Numbered from the stretch's first letter, positions 33,071 to 41,313 are shown. The stretch: 64,000 nucleotides of DNA from Leifsonia sp. TF02-11 (GCF_017565305.1 NZ_JAGEKP010000008.1:62001-126000), one strand, 5' to 3'. Translations and numbers: made by a program. The notes: a model not told the origin generated them from the sequence alone.

Positions 33071-35607
33071 CCGAGCTCGCCGTCCCCGCCGCCTCGCTCG
33101 TCGTGCTCGTCGGCGTCAGCGGCTCGGGCAAGTCCACGTTCGCGCGCGAGAAGTTCGGCCCGTGGGAGACGCTGTCGAGCGACGCCTTCCGCGGCCTGGT
33201 CTCCAACGACGAGAACAGCCAGAGCGCCACGAGCGACGCCTTCGACGCCCTGCGCTACGTCGCAGGCATCCGGCTCCGGAACGGCCTGCTCACCGTCATC
33301 GACGCGACGAACGTGCAGCCAGCGGCCCGCAAATCGATGGTCGCGCTGGCCAAGGAGCACGACGTGCTGCCCGTCGCGATCGTCCTCGATGTGCCGGAAC
33401 GCGTCGCCATCGAGCGCACCGAGGCGCGCGACGACCGCGGCTTCGGAGCGGAGGTCATCCGCCGGCAGTCCACGCAACTGCGCAGGGGACTGGCGGGGCT
33501 GCGCCGCGAGGGCTTCCGGACGGTGCACATCCTCCGCGACCAGGCCGAGATCGACGCGGCCACCATCGTCCGCACCCGCCTGCTCAACGACCGCACCGAC
33601 GACCGCGGGCCGTTCGACGTCATCGGCGACGTGCACGGCTGCCGGTCCGAGCTGGAGGCGCTGCTCGGCAGGCTGGGCTACGACCTGCTGTGCGACGCCC
33701 AGGGCAGGCCGATCGACGCGGTGCACCCGGAGGGCCGCCGCGCGCTCTTCCTGGGCGACCTGGTGGACCGCGGGCCCGACACCCCTGGTGTCCTGCGACT
33801 GGTGATGGGGATGGTCGGCGCCGGTCACGCCGTCGCGGTCGCCGGCAACCATGAAGACAAGCTCGCGCGTGCGCTGCACGGCGACAAGGTCACGGTGGCG
33901 CACGGCCTGGAGGTGTCGCTCGCGCAGCTGGCGGCGGAGACGCCGGAGTTCCGCGACGAGGTGCAGCGGTTCTGCCGCGAGCTGGTCGCGCACTTCGTGT
34001 TCGACGACGGCAGGCTCGTCGTCGCGCACGCCGGTCTCCCCGAGCAGTACCACGGGCGTGCGTCGGGCCGGGTGCGCGCGTTCGCACTCTACGGAGACGT
34101 CACCGGAGAGAAGGACGAGTACGGCCTCCCGGTGCGCCTCGACTGGGCGCGCGACTACCGCGGGGCGGCGACCGTCCTCTACGGGCACACGCCGGTCCCG
34201 CGCGCCGAGTGGGTGAACAACACCCTGTGCCTGGACACCGGGTGCGTCTTCGGCGGCGCGCTGACCGCGCTGCGGTACCCGGAGAACGAGCTCGTCTCCG
34301 TGCCGGCCGAGCAGGTCTGGAGCGAGCCGGCGCGACCGTTCGCGCTCGCCGTCGACACGTCAGCCGAGCGCGAGGACGACGTCCTCCGGATCGACGACGT
34401 CCTGGACACGCCGATCGTGGAGACGCGCACCGCGGGAAAGATCCGGCTGCGCCCGGAGTTCGCCCTCGGGGCGCTGGAGACGATGAGCAGGTGGGCAGTG
34501 GATCCCCGCCGGCTGCTCTACCTGCCGCCGACGATGTCGCCTCCCGCGCCCTCCTCCCGGCCCGGGCTGCTGGAGCACCCCGACGAAGCGTTCGCCGCCT
34601 ACCGGAAGAGCGGAGTGACGAGCCTCCTCGCCGAGGAGAAGCACATGGGCTCGCGCGCCGTCACACTCGTGACGCGCGACGGGGGCCGCTTCGGCGCGGC
34701 GCCCGACTGGCCCGGACTCGTCCACACCCGCACCGGGCGCCGGTTCTTCCCCAGCGCCGCCGACGAGGCCCTCTTTCTGTCGCGCCTGCACGATGCGGTC
34801 TCCCGCGCCGAGCTGTGGGACGAGCTGGAGACCGACTGGCTGCTGTTCGACGGCGAGATCCTGCCCTGGTCGCTGAAAGCCGGAGCGCTCATCCGCGAGC
34901 AGTACGCCGCCGTCGGTGCCGCCGCCTCCTCGGCGCTTCCCGCCGCGTTGGCGACGCTGGAGCAGGCGGCCGCGCGCGGACTCGACGTCGCGTCGATCCT
35001 CGACCGAACCCGTCGGCGGGAGGCCGATGCCACCCTGTACACCGAAGCGTACGGCCGGTATGTGCGGCGCACGGACGGCATCGACGGCGTGCAGCTCGCG
35101 CCGTTCCAGGTGCTCGCGGGCGAGGGCGCCGTCTACGCCGAGCGCGAGCATGCGTGGCACCTCGCGCTCGCCGACCGACTGGTGGAGGCCGACCCGGAGC
35201 TGGTCCGCGAGACGCGGCGCATCGCCATCGACCTGGACGAGCCCGCCTCGGTCGACGCCGCGGTCGCCTGGTGGTCGGCGCTCACCGACGCCGGCGGCGA
35301 GGGGATGGTCGTCAAGCCGGCCGCCGGACTCGTGCGGAACGAGCGCGGGCTGGCTCAGCCGGGCATCAAGGTGCGCGGACGCGAGTACCTGCGCATCATC
35401 TACGGACCGGAGTACACCGAAGAGTCGAACCTGGAGCGGCTGCGCGACCGCAACGTCGGCCACAAGCGGTCGATGGCGCTGCGCGAGTACGCCCTCGGCC
35501 TCGAGTCGCTGCACCGGTTCGTGGAGCGCGAGCCGCTGTGGCGGGTGCACGAGGCGGTCTTCGCGGTGCTCGCGATGGAGTCCGAGCCGGTCGACCCGCG
35601 GTTGTGA
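33067..35607 (+). CDS. pnkp: Polynucleotide kinase-phosphatase-ligase Pnkp
   Basis: An 846-residue three-domain RNA repair enzyme. The 5'-kinase P-loop is GVSGSGKST (16-24). The binuclear metallophosphatase follows (GDVHGC with Asp188 and His190, GDLVDRGPDT, GNHED, VVAHAG, GHTPV). The C-terminal ligase-like adenylyltransferase has EEKHMGSRAV with Lys525 as the probable AMP acceptor, LFDGEILPWS, and GEGMVVKP. With Hen1 it heals and seals ends left by RNA-cutting toxins. Full length for the family. No third subunit gene follows. Confidence 0.95.
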   Translation: MTELAVPAASLVVLVGVSGSGKSTFAREKFGPWETLSSDAFRGLVSNDENSQSATSDAFDALRYVAGIRLRNGLLTVIDATNVQPAARKSMVALAKEHDVLPVAIVLDVPERVAIERTEARDDRGFGAEVIRRQSTQLRRGLAGLRREGFRTVHILRDQAEIDAATIVRTRLLNDRTDDRGPFDVIGDVHGCRSELEALLGRLGYDLLCDAQGRPIDAVHPEGRRALFLGDLVDRGPDTPGVLRLVMGMVGAGHAVAVAGNHEDKLARALHGDKVTVAHGLEVSLAQLAAETPEFRDEVQRFCRELVAHFVFDDGRLVVAHAGLPEQYHGRASGRVRAFALYGDVTGEKDEYGLPVRLDWARDYRGAATVLYGHTPVPRAEWVNNTLCLDTGCVFGGALTALRYPENELVSVPAEQVWSEPARPFALAVDTSAEREDDVLRIDDVLDTPIVETRTAGKIRLRPEFALGALETMSRWAVDPRRLLYLPPTMSPPAPSSRPGLLEHPDEAFAAYRKSGVTSLLAEEKHMGSRAVTLVTRDGGRFGAAPDWPGLVHTRTGRRFFPSAADEALFLSRLHDAVSRAELWDELETDWLLFDGEILPWSLKAGALIREQYAAVGAAASSALPAALATLEQAAARGLDVASILDRTRRREADATLYTEAYGRYVRRTDGIDGVQLAPFQVLAGEGAVYAEREHAWHLALADRLVEADPELVRETRRIAIDLDEPASVDAAVAWWSALTDAGGEGMVVKPAAGLVRNERGLAQPGIKVRGREYLRIIYGPEYTEESNLERLRDRNVGHKRSMALREYALGLESLHRFVEREPLWRVHEAVFAVLAMESEPVDPRL

Positions 35608-35625
35608 GTGGGTCGGCGGCCCCGC

Positions 35626-35763
35626 CTACCTCGGCTCCTCCTCCGACTCCTGCGTCTCGTCCGCGTCGACGAAATCGTCGTCCGTCTCCGTTGCCTCCAT
35701 CGCCTCCGCCGCCTGCGCGCGCGCCTCGGCGTCCGCCTCCCGCTGCCGCTTCTCTCTGTTCAT
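35626..35763 (-). CDS. Small acidic protein (45 aa)
   Basis: A 45-codon frame beginning MNREKRQREADAEARAQAAE and ending in a Glu/Asp-rich tail (DDDFVDADETQESEEEPR) before TAG. A purine-rich GGGGGA lies just before the ATG. It fills the gap between pnkp and the thioesterase gene on the opposite strand. The basic head and acidic tail look helical and disordered respectively. No homologue is known to me; it is supported by start, ribosome site and codon pattern only. Confidence 0.5.
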   Translation of the reverse strand: MNREKRQREADAEARAQAAEAMEATETDDDFVDADETQESEEEPR

Positions 35764-35797
35764 TCCCCCAGTCTCTCCCCCTCCGCTTCACTGCGCC

Positions 35798-35803
35798 TAG
35801 GTT
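35798..35803 (+). promoter_or_regulatory. Leaderless promoter -10 box of thioesterase gene
   Basis: TAGGTT ends 6 nt before the GTG at 35810. Confidence 0.5.
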
Positions 35804-35809
35804 GGAGTC

Positions 35810-36610
35810 GTGGATGCTGACACGACCCCCGATGCCTACTTCGTCCCCCTCGGCGACGGGAGGTACGCGCCGACCCGGCACGCGGGCGGCGCGTGGGCCG
35901 ACGACGAGATGCACTTCAGCCCGCTGGGCGGGCTGATCACGCACGAGATCCTGCGCTTCGCGGCGAGCTCGGGCGGCCCGGCGCTCCAGCTCGCGCGGAT
36001 CAGTTTCGACATCCTCGGCTTCCTCGCCCTCGACGAGGTGCAGGTCGCCGTGCAGACCATCCGGCCGGGCCGCACCATCGAGCTGGTCGAGGCGACGGTC
36101 GTCATCCACGGGCGCACGGCGGTGCGGGCCCGTGCCTGGCTGCTCTCCGCTTTCGACACCGCGGAGGTCGCCGGCGGTGCGCCCGCCGCGCTGCCGTCGC
36201 CGGAGACCGCCGAGCCGTGGTCGATGTCGGACGACTGGATCGGCGGCTACGTCGCCTCCCTCGACTCGCGTGCCGTGCAGCCGCCGCAGGCCGGACGGGG
36301 GATCGCGTGGCTGTCGACGCACTGCGCCCTCGTCGACGGCGAGGAGGTCGACCCGGTCGCCGCCTGGATCACCCTGGTCGACACCGCGAACGGCGTCGCC
36401 GTGCGCGAGCACCCGACCCGGTGGATGTTCCCGAACGTCGACCTCACCATCCACCTGCACCGGGCGCCGAGCGGGGGCTGGCTCGGGCTCGACACGGAGG
36501 TCGTCTTCGGCACGACCGGCCTCGGCATCACCCACTCGGTGCTGCACGACCGCGACGGCGCCGTGGGGTTCGCCGAGCAGGCGCTGACCGTGCGGCGGCT
36601 GACCGAATAG
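35810..36610 (+). CDS. Double-hotdog thioesterase family protein
   Basis: A 266-residue protein of the TesB-like acyl-CoA thioesterase family, with two hotdog halves. N-terminal features are HFSPLGGLITHEILRFA and RISFDILGFLALDEVQVAVQ; the C-terminal half has HLHRAPSGGWLGLDTEVVFG and GLGITHSVLHDRDG. It probably hydrolyses acyl-CoA thioesters in the cytoplasm. The start is set by a TAGGTT box 6 nt upstream. It stands alone before the VOC/HxlR pair. Confidence 0.8.
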   Translation: MDADTTPDAYFVPLGDGRYAPTRHAGGAWADDEMHFSPLGGLITHEILRFAASSGGPALQLARISFDILGFLALDEVQVAVQTIRPGRTIELVEATVVIHGRTAVRARAWLLSAFDTAEVAGGAPAALPSPETAEPWSMSDDWIGGYVASLDSRAVQPPQAGRGIAWLSTHCALVDGEEVDPVAAWITLVDTANGVAVREHPTRWMFPNVDLTIHLHRAPSGGWLGLDTEVVFGTTGLGITHSVLHDRDGAVGFAEQALTVRRLTE

Positions 36611-36637
36611 GGCGTGGCATCGTCGCGAATCCGGGTA

Positions 36638-36666
36638 TTGACGATCCACTTGTTTTTTGCAAGTAT
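36638..36666 (+). promoter_or_regulatory. Promoter with internal operator for VOC-HxlR unit
   Basis: TTGACG (36638-36643) and AAGTAT (36661-36666) are 17 bp apart, matching sigma70-like spacing. Between and overlapping the -10 is an inverted repeat ACTTG (36648-36652) and CAAGT (36660-36664). This T-rich site is a likely target of the HxlR regulator encoded in the same unit. Confidence 0.55.
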
Positions 36667-36705
36667 GGGTCCCATCAACAGCGATCCACGACAAGGGAGA
36701 CCACG

Positions 36706-37143
36706 ATGACCGCGATGATGTTCGTCAACCTGCCGGTGACCGACCTGGAGCGCGCCAAGGCGTTCTACACGGCCGTCGGCTTCACCATCAACCCGCTCTT
36801 CACCGACCACAACGCCGCCTGCGTCGTCGTCGACGAAGACCACAACTACTTCATGATCGTCACGCGCGAGTTCTTCTCGACGTTCTCCGACCGCCCGGTC
36901 GGCGAACCCTCCAAGACCGTGTCGGCGTCGACCTCGATCATGCTCGACAGCCGCGAGGTCGTCGACAAGACGGTCGCCGCCGGTGTCGCCGCGGGCGGCG
37001 TCGAGGAGCGCCCGGCCGCCGACTACGGTTTCATGTACCAGCGCCAGCTGGCCGACCCCGACGGCAACATCCTCGAGTTCGGCTGGATGGACCCGGTCGC
37101 CGCGCAGCAGGGCCCTGAGGCCTACATGAAGCAGCAGGCCTGA
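36706..37143 (+). CDS. VOC-family protein
   Basis: A 145-residue vicinal oxygen chelate protein (glyoxalase-like). It begins MFVNLPVTDLERAKAFYTAV and ends with QRQLADPDGNILEFGWMDP, the two half-module hallmarks. AAGGGAGA precedes the ATG. Five nt separate it from the HxlR gene, so they form an operon. Small VOC proteins next to HxlR regulators often act in aldehyde or quinone stress; that is inference here. Confidence 0.87.
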   Translation: MTAMMFVNLPVTDLERAKAFYTAVGFTINPLFTDHNAACVVVDEDHNYFMIVTREFFSTFSDRPVGEPSKTVSASTSIMLDSREVVDKTVAAGVAAGGVEERPAADYGFMYQRQLADPDGNILEFGWMDPVAAQQGPEAYMKQQA

Positions 37144-37148
37144 GGCCG

Positions 37149-37790
37149 ATGGTCGCGCGCGACTACGGTCAATACGACGGGATCACGCGCGGCCTGGAGC
37201 TGGTGGGGGAGCGCTGGGCCCTGCTCATCGTCCGAGACCTGCTCGTCGGGCCGCGCCGCTACGGAGAGCTCGCCGCGGGACTGCCCCGCATCCCGAGCAA
37301 CATCCTGGCGGCGCGGCTCAAGGAGCTGCAGGCGGCCGGCATCATCCGCCGGGCGCCGCGCTCCCGCATCATCCTCTACGAGCTGACGCCCTACGGCCGG
37401 GAGCTCGAACCGATCGTGCTCGCGCTCGGCGCCTGGGGGTTCAAGGCGATGGAGGATCCGCGGGAGGAGCAGATCGTCACAGCGGATTCGATGGCGATCT
37501 CGCTGCGCACCGCGTTCCAGCCGCAGGTCGCCGCCACGTTGCCCTCGACGGCGTACGGAGCGCGCTTCGGCGAGGGCGGCCTGTTCATCCGGGTGGACGG
37601 CCAGACCCTGTCGGTGACGCGCGGGGAGGGGCCCGTCGACTTCGCGTTCGCGAGCGGCCCCGGCCTCCACCGGCTCATCTCGGGCGAGCTCGCCCCGGAG
37701 CGCGCCATCGAGACGGGTGTCGTGGAGGTGCTCCGCGGGCCCGACGACCTCCTGGCGCGCTTCGCGAGCACGTTCCACCTCGCCGCCTAG
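37149..37790 (+). CDS. HxlR-family transcriptional regulator with C-terminal SCP2-like domain
   Basis: A 213-residue regulator. Residues 1-100 are the HxlR winged helix (GLELVGERWALLIVRDLLVG, LPRIPSNILAARLKELQAAG). The C-terminal half (about 120-210) resembles a sterol-carrier-like ligand domain found on some longer HxlR proteins. It probably autoregulates through the ACTTG/CAAGT site upstream of the VOC gene. Its end overlaps by 4 bp the end of a convergent small gene. Confidence 0.88.
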   Translation: MVARDYGQYDGITRGLELVGERWALLIVRDLLVGPRRYGELAAGLPRIPSNILAARLKELQAAGIIRRAPRSRIILYELTPYGRELEPIVLALGAWGFKAMEDPREEQIVTADSMAISLRTAFQPQVAATLPSTAYGARFGEGGLFIRVDGQTLSVTRGEGPVDFAFASGPGLHRLISGELAPERAIETGVVEVLRGPDDLLARFASTFHLAA

Positions 37791-37996
37791 CGGCGGCCGG
37801 CGATCGCGGCGATGACCGAGGCCAGCGTGCCGGCGCTTCCGACGGCGAACGAGACGAGCGCGAGCATCACGCCGTACACGGCGATGATCGCGATGAACCG
37901 GGCGGTTTCTCGTGTTCCTGCGCGGGCCACGGTCGAGAAGGCCGCCCACATCCCGGGCTGTCGGCCCTGCGCCGCCTCGTCGTCCGGCTCAGCCAT
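37787..37996 (-). CDS. Small single-helix membrane protein (69 aa)
   Basis: A 69-residue protein. The first 30 residues are polar and charged (MAEPDDEAAQGRQPG), followed by one long hydrophobic segment (FIAIIAVYGVMLALVSFAVG, then GTLASVIAAIAG) that can span the membrane once or form a hairpin. GGAGGTGA lies 7 nt before the ATG. Function unknown. It is divergent from the unrecognised DNA-binding-like gene across the repeat-rich region. Confidence 0.65.
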   Translation of the reverse strand: MAEPDDEAAQGRQPGMWAAFSTVARAGTRETARFIAIIAVYGVMLALVSFAVGSAGTLASVIAAIAGRR

Positions 37997-38055
37997 GGTC
38001 GTTCACCTCCGGGTTGTCTGCGTTCAGCCGCCGAATCCGCGGCTTCGTGTCGACA

Positions 38056-38084
38056 AGTAATCCACATCCGCCGGGAGTAATCCA
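38056..38084. repeat. Direct repeats AGTAATCCA, 20 bp apart
   Basis: AGTAATCCA at 38056-38064 and 38076-38084, start to start 20 bp, about two helical turns. They stand in the 201-bp gap between divergent genes, ahead of a long inverted repeat. They look like iteron- or operator-type binding sites. Confidence 0.6.
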
Positions 38085-38097
38085 GTAGAGTGATCGG

Positions 38098-38166
38098 ACG
38101 CCTTAACCGGCCAGATACGATCCTCGATATGAAACCGATAGGAAGGTAGCTGGCCGGTTAAGGCGT
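38098..38166. repeat. 17-bp perfect inverted repeat around a promoter-like loop
   Basis: Arms ACGCCTTAACCGGCCAG (38098-38114) and its exact complement (38150-38166) flank 35 nt. The loop contains TACGAT (38116-38121), then after 7 nt a six-codon frame ATG-to-TAG (38129-38149, peptide MKPIGR) that ends where the right arm begins. Either the arms are operators flanking a promoter, with centres 52 bp apart, or a longer transcript forms a stem. The downstream gene starts at 38198. Confidence 0.7.
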
Positions 38167-38197
38167 TCAGTTCAGAACGTAGAGACAGGGTGGTCGG

Positions 38198-39202
38198 ATG
38201 GCCGTCGCAGCGAACTCCGGGCGTGCTCCCACCGCCAAAGAGCGCCAGGTGCTCGAGGCTCGCGCAGCTCGGCTCAGCCGACCCGGAATCGCGGCGCAGG
38301 TCCGTGCCGCGCGCGACGCACTGGACGGAACGGTTCCGTCGGGTGGACTCGTCCTGCGGTACGGATACGCCTTCCGAGCGAAGCCCGCCGATGCCGATTC
38401 CTCCGACCGCAAGGCTCCACCCCGCGAGCAACGGCCACCGGCGACCCGGCTCGGGACGAGTCGCGGTGCGGCGCTGCGGTTCCACCTCATGCTGCTCGCG
38501 CGCGTGCAAGCCAACCGCAAGGAAGGACAGCCCGCTCGTCTGCACCGTTGGGGATTCACCGTCAAAGGCGCGGCAGGCGAACCGGGGTGGGCCGATCTGA
38601 TCGTCTCGGAGGCGATCGACACCAAGGGGCGCGATGGCTATTCGACCGCACGCGACAAGCGCGCCCGCAGCGTCTGGAGCGCTCTCGAGAGGCTGGAGGA
38701 AGCCGGCCTCGTCGACAGAGGGAGCGGACACCTCGGCAGAAACCGGGTCGATGATTTCGTCCTCCTCAACGAGTGCGGAACGGAGGCGGTGGGTGAGTCG
38801 GAGGAGTACCGGGTGCCGGTACGGGGCCGAGACACGTTCAGCCTCCCGTCCGGCTTCATCGAGCAGGGATGGGTGCATGTCCTGGAGGATTCCGAGATCG
38901 CCCTCCTGCTGATGATCGCGTGTGCGAAGGGTGCCCTGATCGACGGCCGGTACGTCGCCGTCCCCGGCGACGTCAGGCTGCAGCACTACGGCATCCACCG
39001 CGATCCGTTCTCGAAGGCACGGAAGACCCTCGAATGGTTCGGGCTCCTGGACGTCGAAGAAGTCGGGCGACACAGCGACGGCAGAGCCGAGGATTCCGAA
39101 CTGCTCCTCAACAGGTTCAGGCTGATGACAGAGACCTTCGAGCGCCCCGCGGTCGAGACAATGGTCGACGCGATGCACGCGCAGCTCTCCCGCGCCTGGT
39201 GA
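38198..39202 (+). CDS. Unrecognised protein with winged-helix-like segments
   Basis: A 334-residue soluble protein that I do not recognise. Two segments look like winged-helix units: RARSVWSALERLEEAGLVDR with FVLLNECG (about 155-190), and HRDPFSKARKTLEWFGLLDV (about 265-285) after DGRYVAVPGDVRLQHYGI. The N-terminal 100 residues are basic and rich in Arg and Ala. Paired winged helices occur in replication initiators and regulators, and the upstream direct and inverted repeats would suit either. No helicase, nuclease or ATPase motif is present. The ATG at 38198 has ACAGGG upstream. A plasmid- or island-derived origin is possible but unproven. Confidence 0.6.
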   Translation: MAVAANSGRAPTAKERQVLEARAARLSRPGIAAQVRAARDALDGTVPSGGLVLRYGYAFRAKPADADSSDRKAPPREQRPPATRLGTSRGAALRFHLMLLARVQANRKEGQPARLHRWGFTVKGAAGEPGWADLIVSEAIDTKGRDGYSTARDKRARSVWSALERLEEAGLVDRGSGHLGRNRVDDFVLLNECGTEAVGESEEYRVPVRGRDTFSLPSGFIEQGWVHVLEDSEIALLLMIACAKGALIDGRYVAVPGDVRLQHYGIHRDPFSKARKTLEWFGLLDVEEVGRHSDGRAEDSELLLNRFRLMTETFERPAVETMVDAMHAQLSRAW

Positions 39203-39225
39203 TCTCGTATCCTCTCGGCCGCCCC

Positions 39226-39762
39226 TCAGTGCTCGACGCGGTAGTCGACCAGGAGGTGGCCGGTCGCGGAGGTGAGGTTGCGGACGGTCGTGAGCCGCAT
39301 CGGCGGGAGGCCGTCGAGCAGCCGGCGCCCGGAGCCGGCGATCCGGGGCGCGATCACGAGACGCAGCTCGTCCACCACTCCGCCCGCCAGCAGGGCGCGC
39401 GCGACCGAGATGCTGGCGTGCACGCCGATGTCGCCGCCTTCGCCCGCCTTCAGCCGACGGGCGAACTCGACGGGGTCGCCCGTGACGGCCGAGGCGTTGG
39501 CCCAGTTCCCGTCGAGGGGCGACGAGGTGACGACGTGCTTCGCGACCCCGTTGATGAACGTCGCGAACGGCTCGATCGTGCTCGTCGGCCAGAACCGCGA
39601 CCACTCGTCGTAACTGCGGCGGCCCAGGATCACGGCGTCCTGCGGCGCGATCACGGCGCCGAGCTCGGCGTCCATCGCGTCATCCCAGTCGACGATGAAC
39701 GCGTCGGGATCCTCGGCCACCCCGTCGAGGGAGAGCAACTCGTAGACCACGATCTTCCGCAT
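39226..39762 (-). CDS. Dihydrofolate reductase-family protein (RibD C-terminal-like)
   Basis: A 178-residue protein of the small RibD_C/YyaP-type reductase family: MRKIVVYELLSLDGVAEDPD at the start, VILGRRSYDEWSRFWP, and GGDIGVHASISVARALLAGG with DELRLVIAPRIAGSGRRLL at the end. It probably reduces a substrate with NADPH, though most such small proteins have no known substrate. GGAGGTG precedes the ATG; longer extensions lack such a site. Upstream on the same strand is a YciI-like gene, possibly in the same operon. Confidence 0.87.
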   Translation of the reverse strand: MRKIVVYELLSLDGVAEDPDAFIVDWDDAMDAELGAVIAPQDAVILGRRSYDEWSRFWPTSTIEPFATFINGVAKHVVTSSPLDGNWANASAVTGDPVEFARRLKAGEGGDIGVHASISVARALLAGGVVDELRLVIAPRIAGSGRRLLDGLPPMRLTTVRNLTSATGHLLVDYRVEH

Positions 39763-39839
39763 GGGGCACCTCCTCGGCTGAAGCCACACTACGCGGCGAG
39801 CCGGCGGCGACAGCACGCGCCGGCTCGCGCGCCGCCGGC

Positions 39840-40136
39840 TCACATCTGGATGGTCTCGTGGATCTCGATCCGTCCGCCGGAGGCCAGGTGCGGATGCCCG
39901 ACAAGCAGCCCGTCCACCGCGGCGGCCGAGTCCGCTTCGACGACCGAGTAGCCGTTGACCCCGCTCGCGGGCAGGTCGGCCCCTTCGGCGGTCGATGCGC
40001 CGAAGGCGTTGCCCCGGTCGAGGATGGCGTCACCGGCTCTGCCGAACCACTCCACCCACGCCTTCGTCAGTTGTTCGCCCTCTTCGGGGCTCTGGGGTGC
40101 CGTACCTCCCTGGTACAGCAGAACGTATTTCGTCAT
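39840..40136 (-). CDS. YciI/YCII-related protein
   Basis: A 98-residue YCII-family protein (MTKYVLLYQGGTAPQSPEEG, then GRAGDAILDRGNAFG and VVEADSAAAVDGLLVGHPHL). These small ferredoxin-fold proteins often accompany ECF sigma factors or act as domains of unknown enzymes; the His in GHPHL is conserved. AGGAGG lies near the ATG. It precedes the dihydrofolate reductase-family gene by about 80 nt. Confidence 0.88.
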   Translation of the reverse strand: MTKYVLLYQGGTAPQSPEEGEQLTKAWVEWFGRAGDAILDRGNAFGASTAEGADLPASGVNGYSVVEADSAAAVDGLLVGHPHLASGGRIEIHETIQM

Positions 40137-40296
40137 CGTCGTCCTCCTTGCCTGGTGCCGCCGGTCGGCAGCTGTTCACCCCTACGACGTGCCGACCCGT
40201 CCGAAATCGACACGCCGTCACCACGAACGGATCGCACCTAGCGGTGCGGCGGCGATTCCGGTTCGATAGGAGCCTGACCCGATTGTGAGGATCGCC

Positions 40297-40620
40297 ATGA
40301 CCGACCGTCCCGACGTCGCCTTCGACCTGCTCTCCACCCAACTGCTCAACGATCCCGACCTGGACGTCTCGCTGACCGCCACCGGCCTCCACGTGCGCGG
40401 GCGGCTCTTCGCGTACCTCGACGGCGACGCCCTCGTCGCCGACCTGCCGCGGGCGCGCGCCGTCGACCTCGTCGGCCGGGGTGTGGCGTCGGCCGTCGCC
40501 GCCGGCCGGGCCGAGCCGAAGGGCGACTGGATCGCCGTCTCCGACGCCGAGGACTGGCCGGAACTCGCCGCCGAGGCCCACCAGTTCGTTGGCGAACCTC
40601 CGGTCGGGATGGACTCCTGA
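40297..40620 (+). CDS. TfoX N-terminal-domain-like protein
   Basis: A 107-residue protein resembling the TfoX/YjhX-like N-terminal domain: GLHVRGRLFAYLDGDALVAD, LPRARAVDLVGRGVA, then KGDWIAVSDAEDWPELAAEA and a closing helix. The family occurs in competence regulators and in many small actinobacterial proteins without known role. An in-frame GTG lies at 40285, but GAGG is correctly spaced for the ATG at 40297. A GNAT gene starts 6 nt after its stop. Confidence 0.7.
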   Translation: MTDRPDVAFDLLSTQLLNDPDLDVSLTATGLHVRGRLFAYLDGDALVADLPRARAVDLVGRGVASAVAAGRAEPKGDWIAVSDAEDWPELAAEAHQFVGEPPVGMDS

Positions 40621-40626
40621 GGCCGG

Positions 40627-41313
40627 GTGACCTCTCCGACCGATCGTGCCGACGAGTACTGGGCGGGCGTCTTCGGCGTCGAGACGCGTGACCTGCGACG
40701 GCCCGGCCTACACACGACCTACGTCGACGACGCGGGAGCAGGGATCTACGTCCTGAGTCTCGGTGGAACGGTTCGTGTGCGTGCGCCCAGCCGGCGACGC
40801 CCGGAGGTCGAGGAGATCTCCTTCGACGTCGCGTTGCACGCCGGTGCCTGGCGGGAGGCGCTCGGCGATGCCTCTCCGACGGTTCTCGGCCCAGCCGCCC
40901 ACTATCTGGGGAGCGGGAGGGTCGCGCCGACCATCGAGGAGGCCCGTCCCGATTACGCCGAGGTGCTGCGGATGGTCGAGCGCGTCGACCCGGAGGAGGT
41001 CGAGGAGTCCGGCGTCGTCGAGCCCGACATCGTCCGCTTCGGGCTCTGGCACGGAAAGACTCTCGTCGCCGTGTCCTCACTGAGCGCGTGGGTCGGCGGC
41101 CACACGGATGTCGGCCTCCTGGTCGCTCCGGAAGTCCGCGGTCTCGGCCTCGGCCGGGTCGTGGCGTCCGTCGCCCTGAACGCGGCGCTGCGGGAGGCCG
41201 GGATCGCCCGCTGGCGCTGCCGCGAGGACAATGCGGCCTCGGTCGCTCTCGCCGAGAGCCTGGGGCTACAGCCCTACGGCAGGAATCTCGGGATCCGGCT
41301 TCCTCAGCGGTGA
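40627..41313 (+). CDS. GNAT-family N-acetyltransferase
   Basis: A 228-residue protein whose C-terminal half is a GNAT domain: VGLLVAPEVRGLGLGRVVAS, then WRCREDNAASVALAESLGLQ. The N-terminal half (EYWAGVFGVETRDLRRPGLH, GLHTTYVDDAGAGIYVLSLG) resembles another degenerate GNAT fold, so it may be a double-GNAT protein. The GTG start is 6 nt after the TfoX-like gene, so the two are co-transcribed. It overlaps by 10 bp the end of a convergent gene. Confidence 0.82.
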   Translation: MTSPTDRADEYWAGVFGVETRDLRRPGLHTTYVDDAGAGIYVLSLGGTVRVRAPSRRRPEVEEISFDVALHAGAWREALGDASPTVLGPAAHYLGSGRVAPTIEEARPDYAEVLRMVERVDPEEVEESGVVEPDIVRFGLWHGKTLVAVSSLSAWVGGHTDVGLLVAPEVRGLGLGRVVASVALNAALREAGIARWRCREDNAASVALAESLGLQPYGRNLGIRLPQR

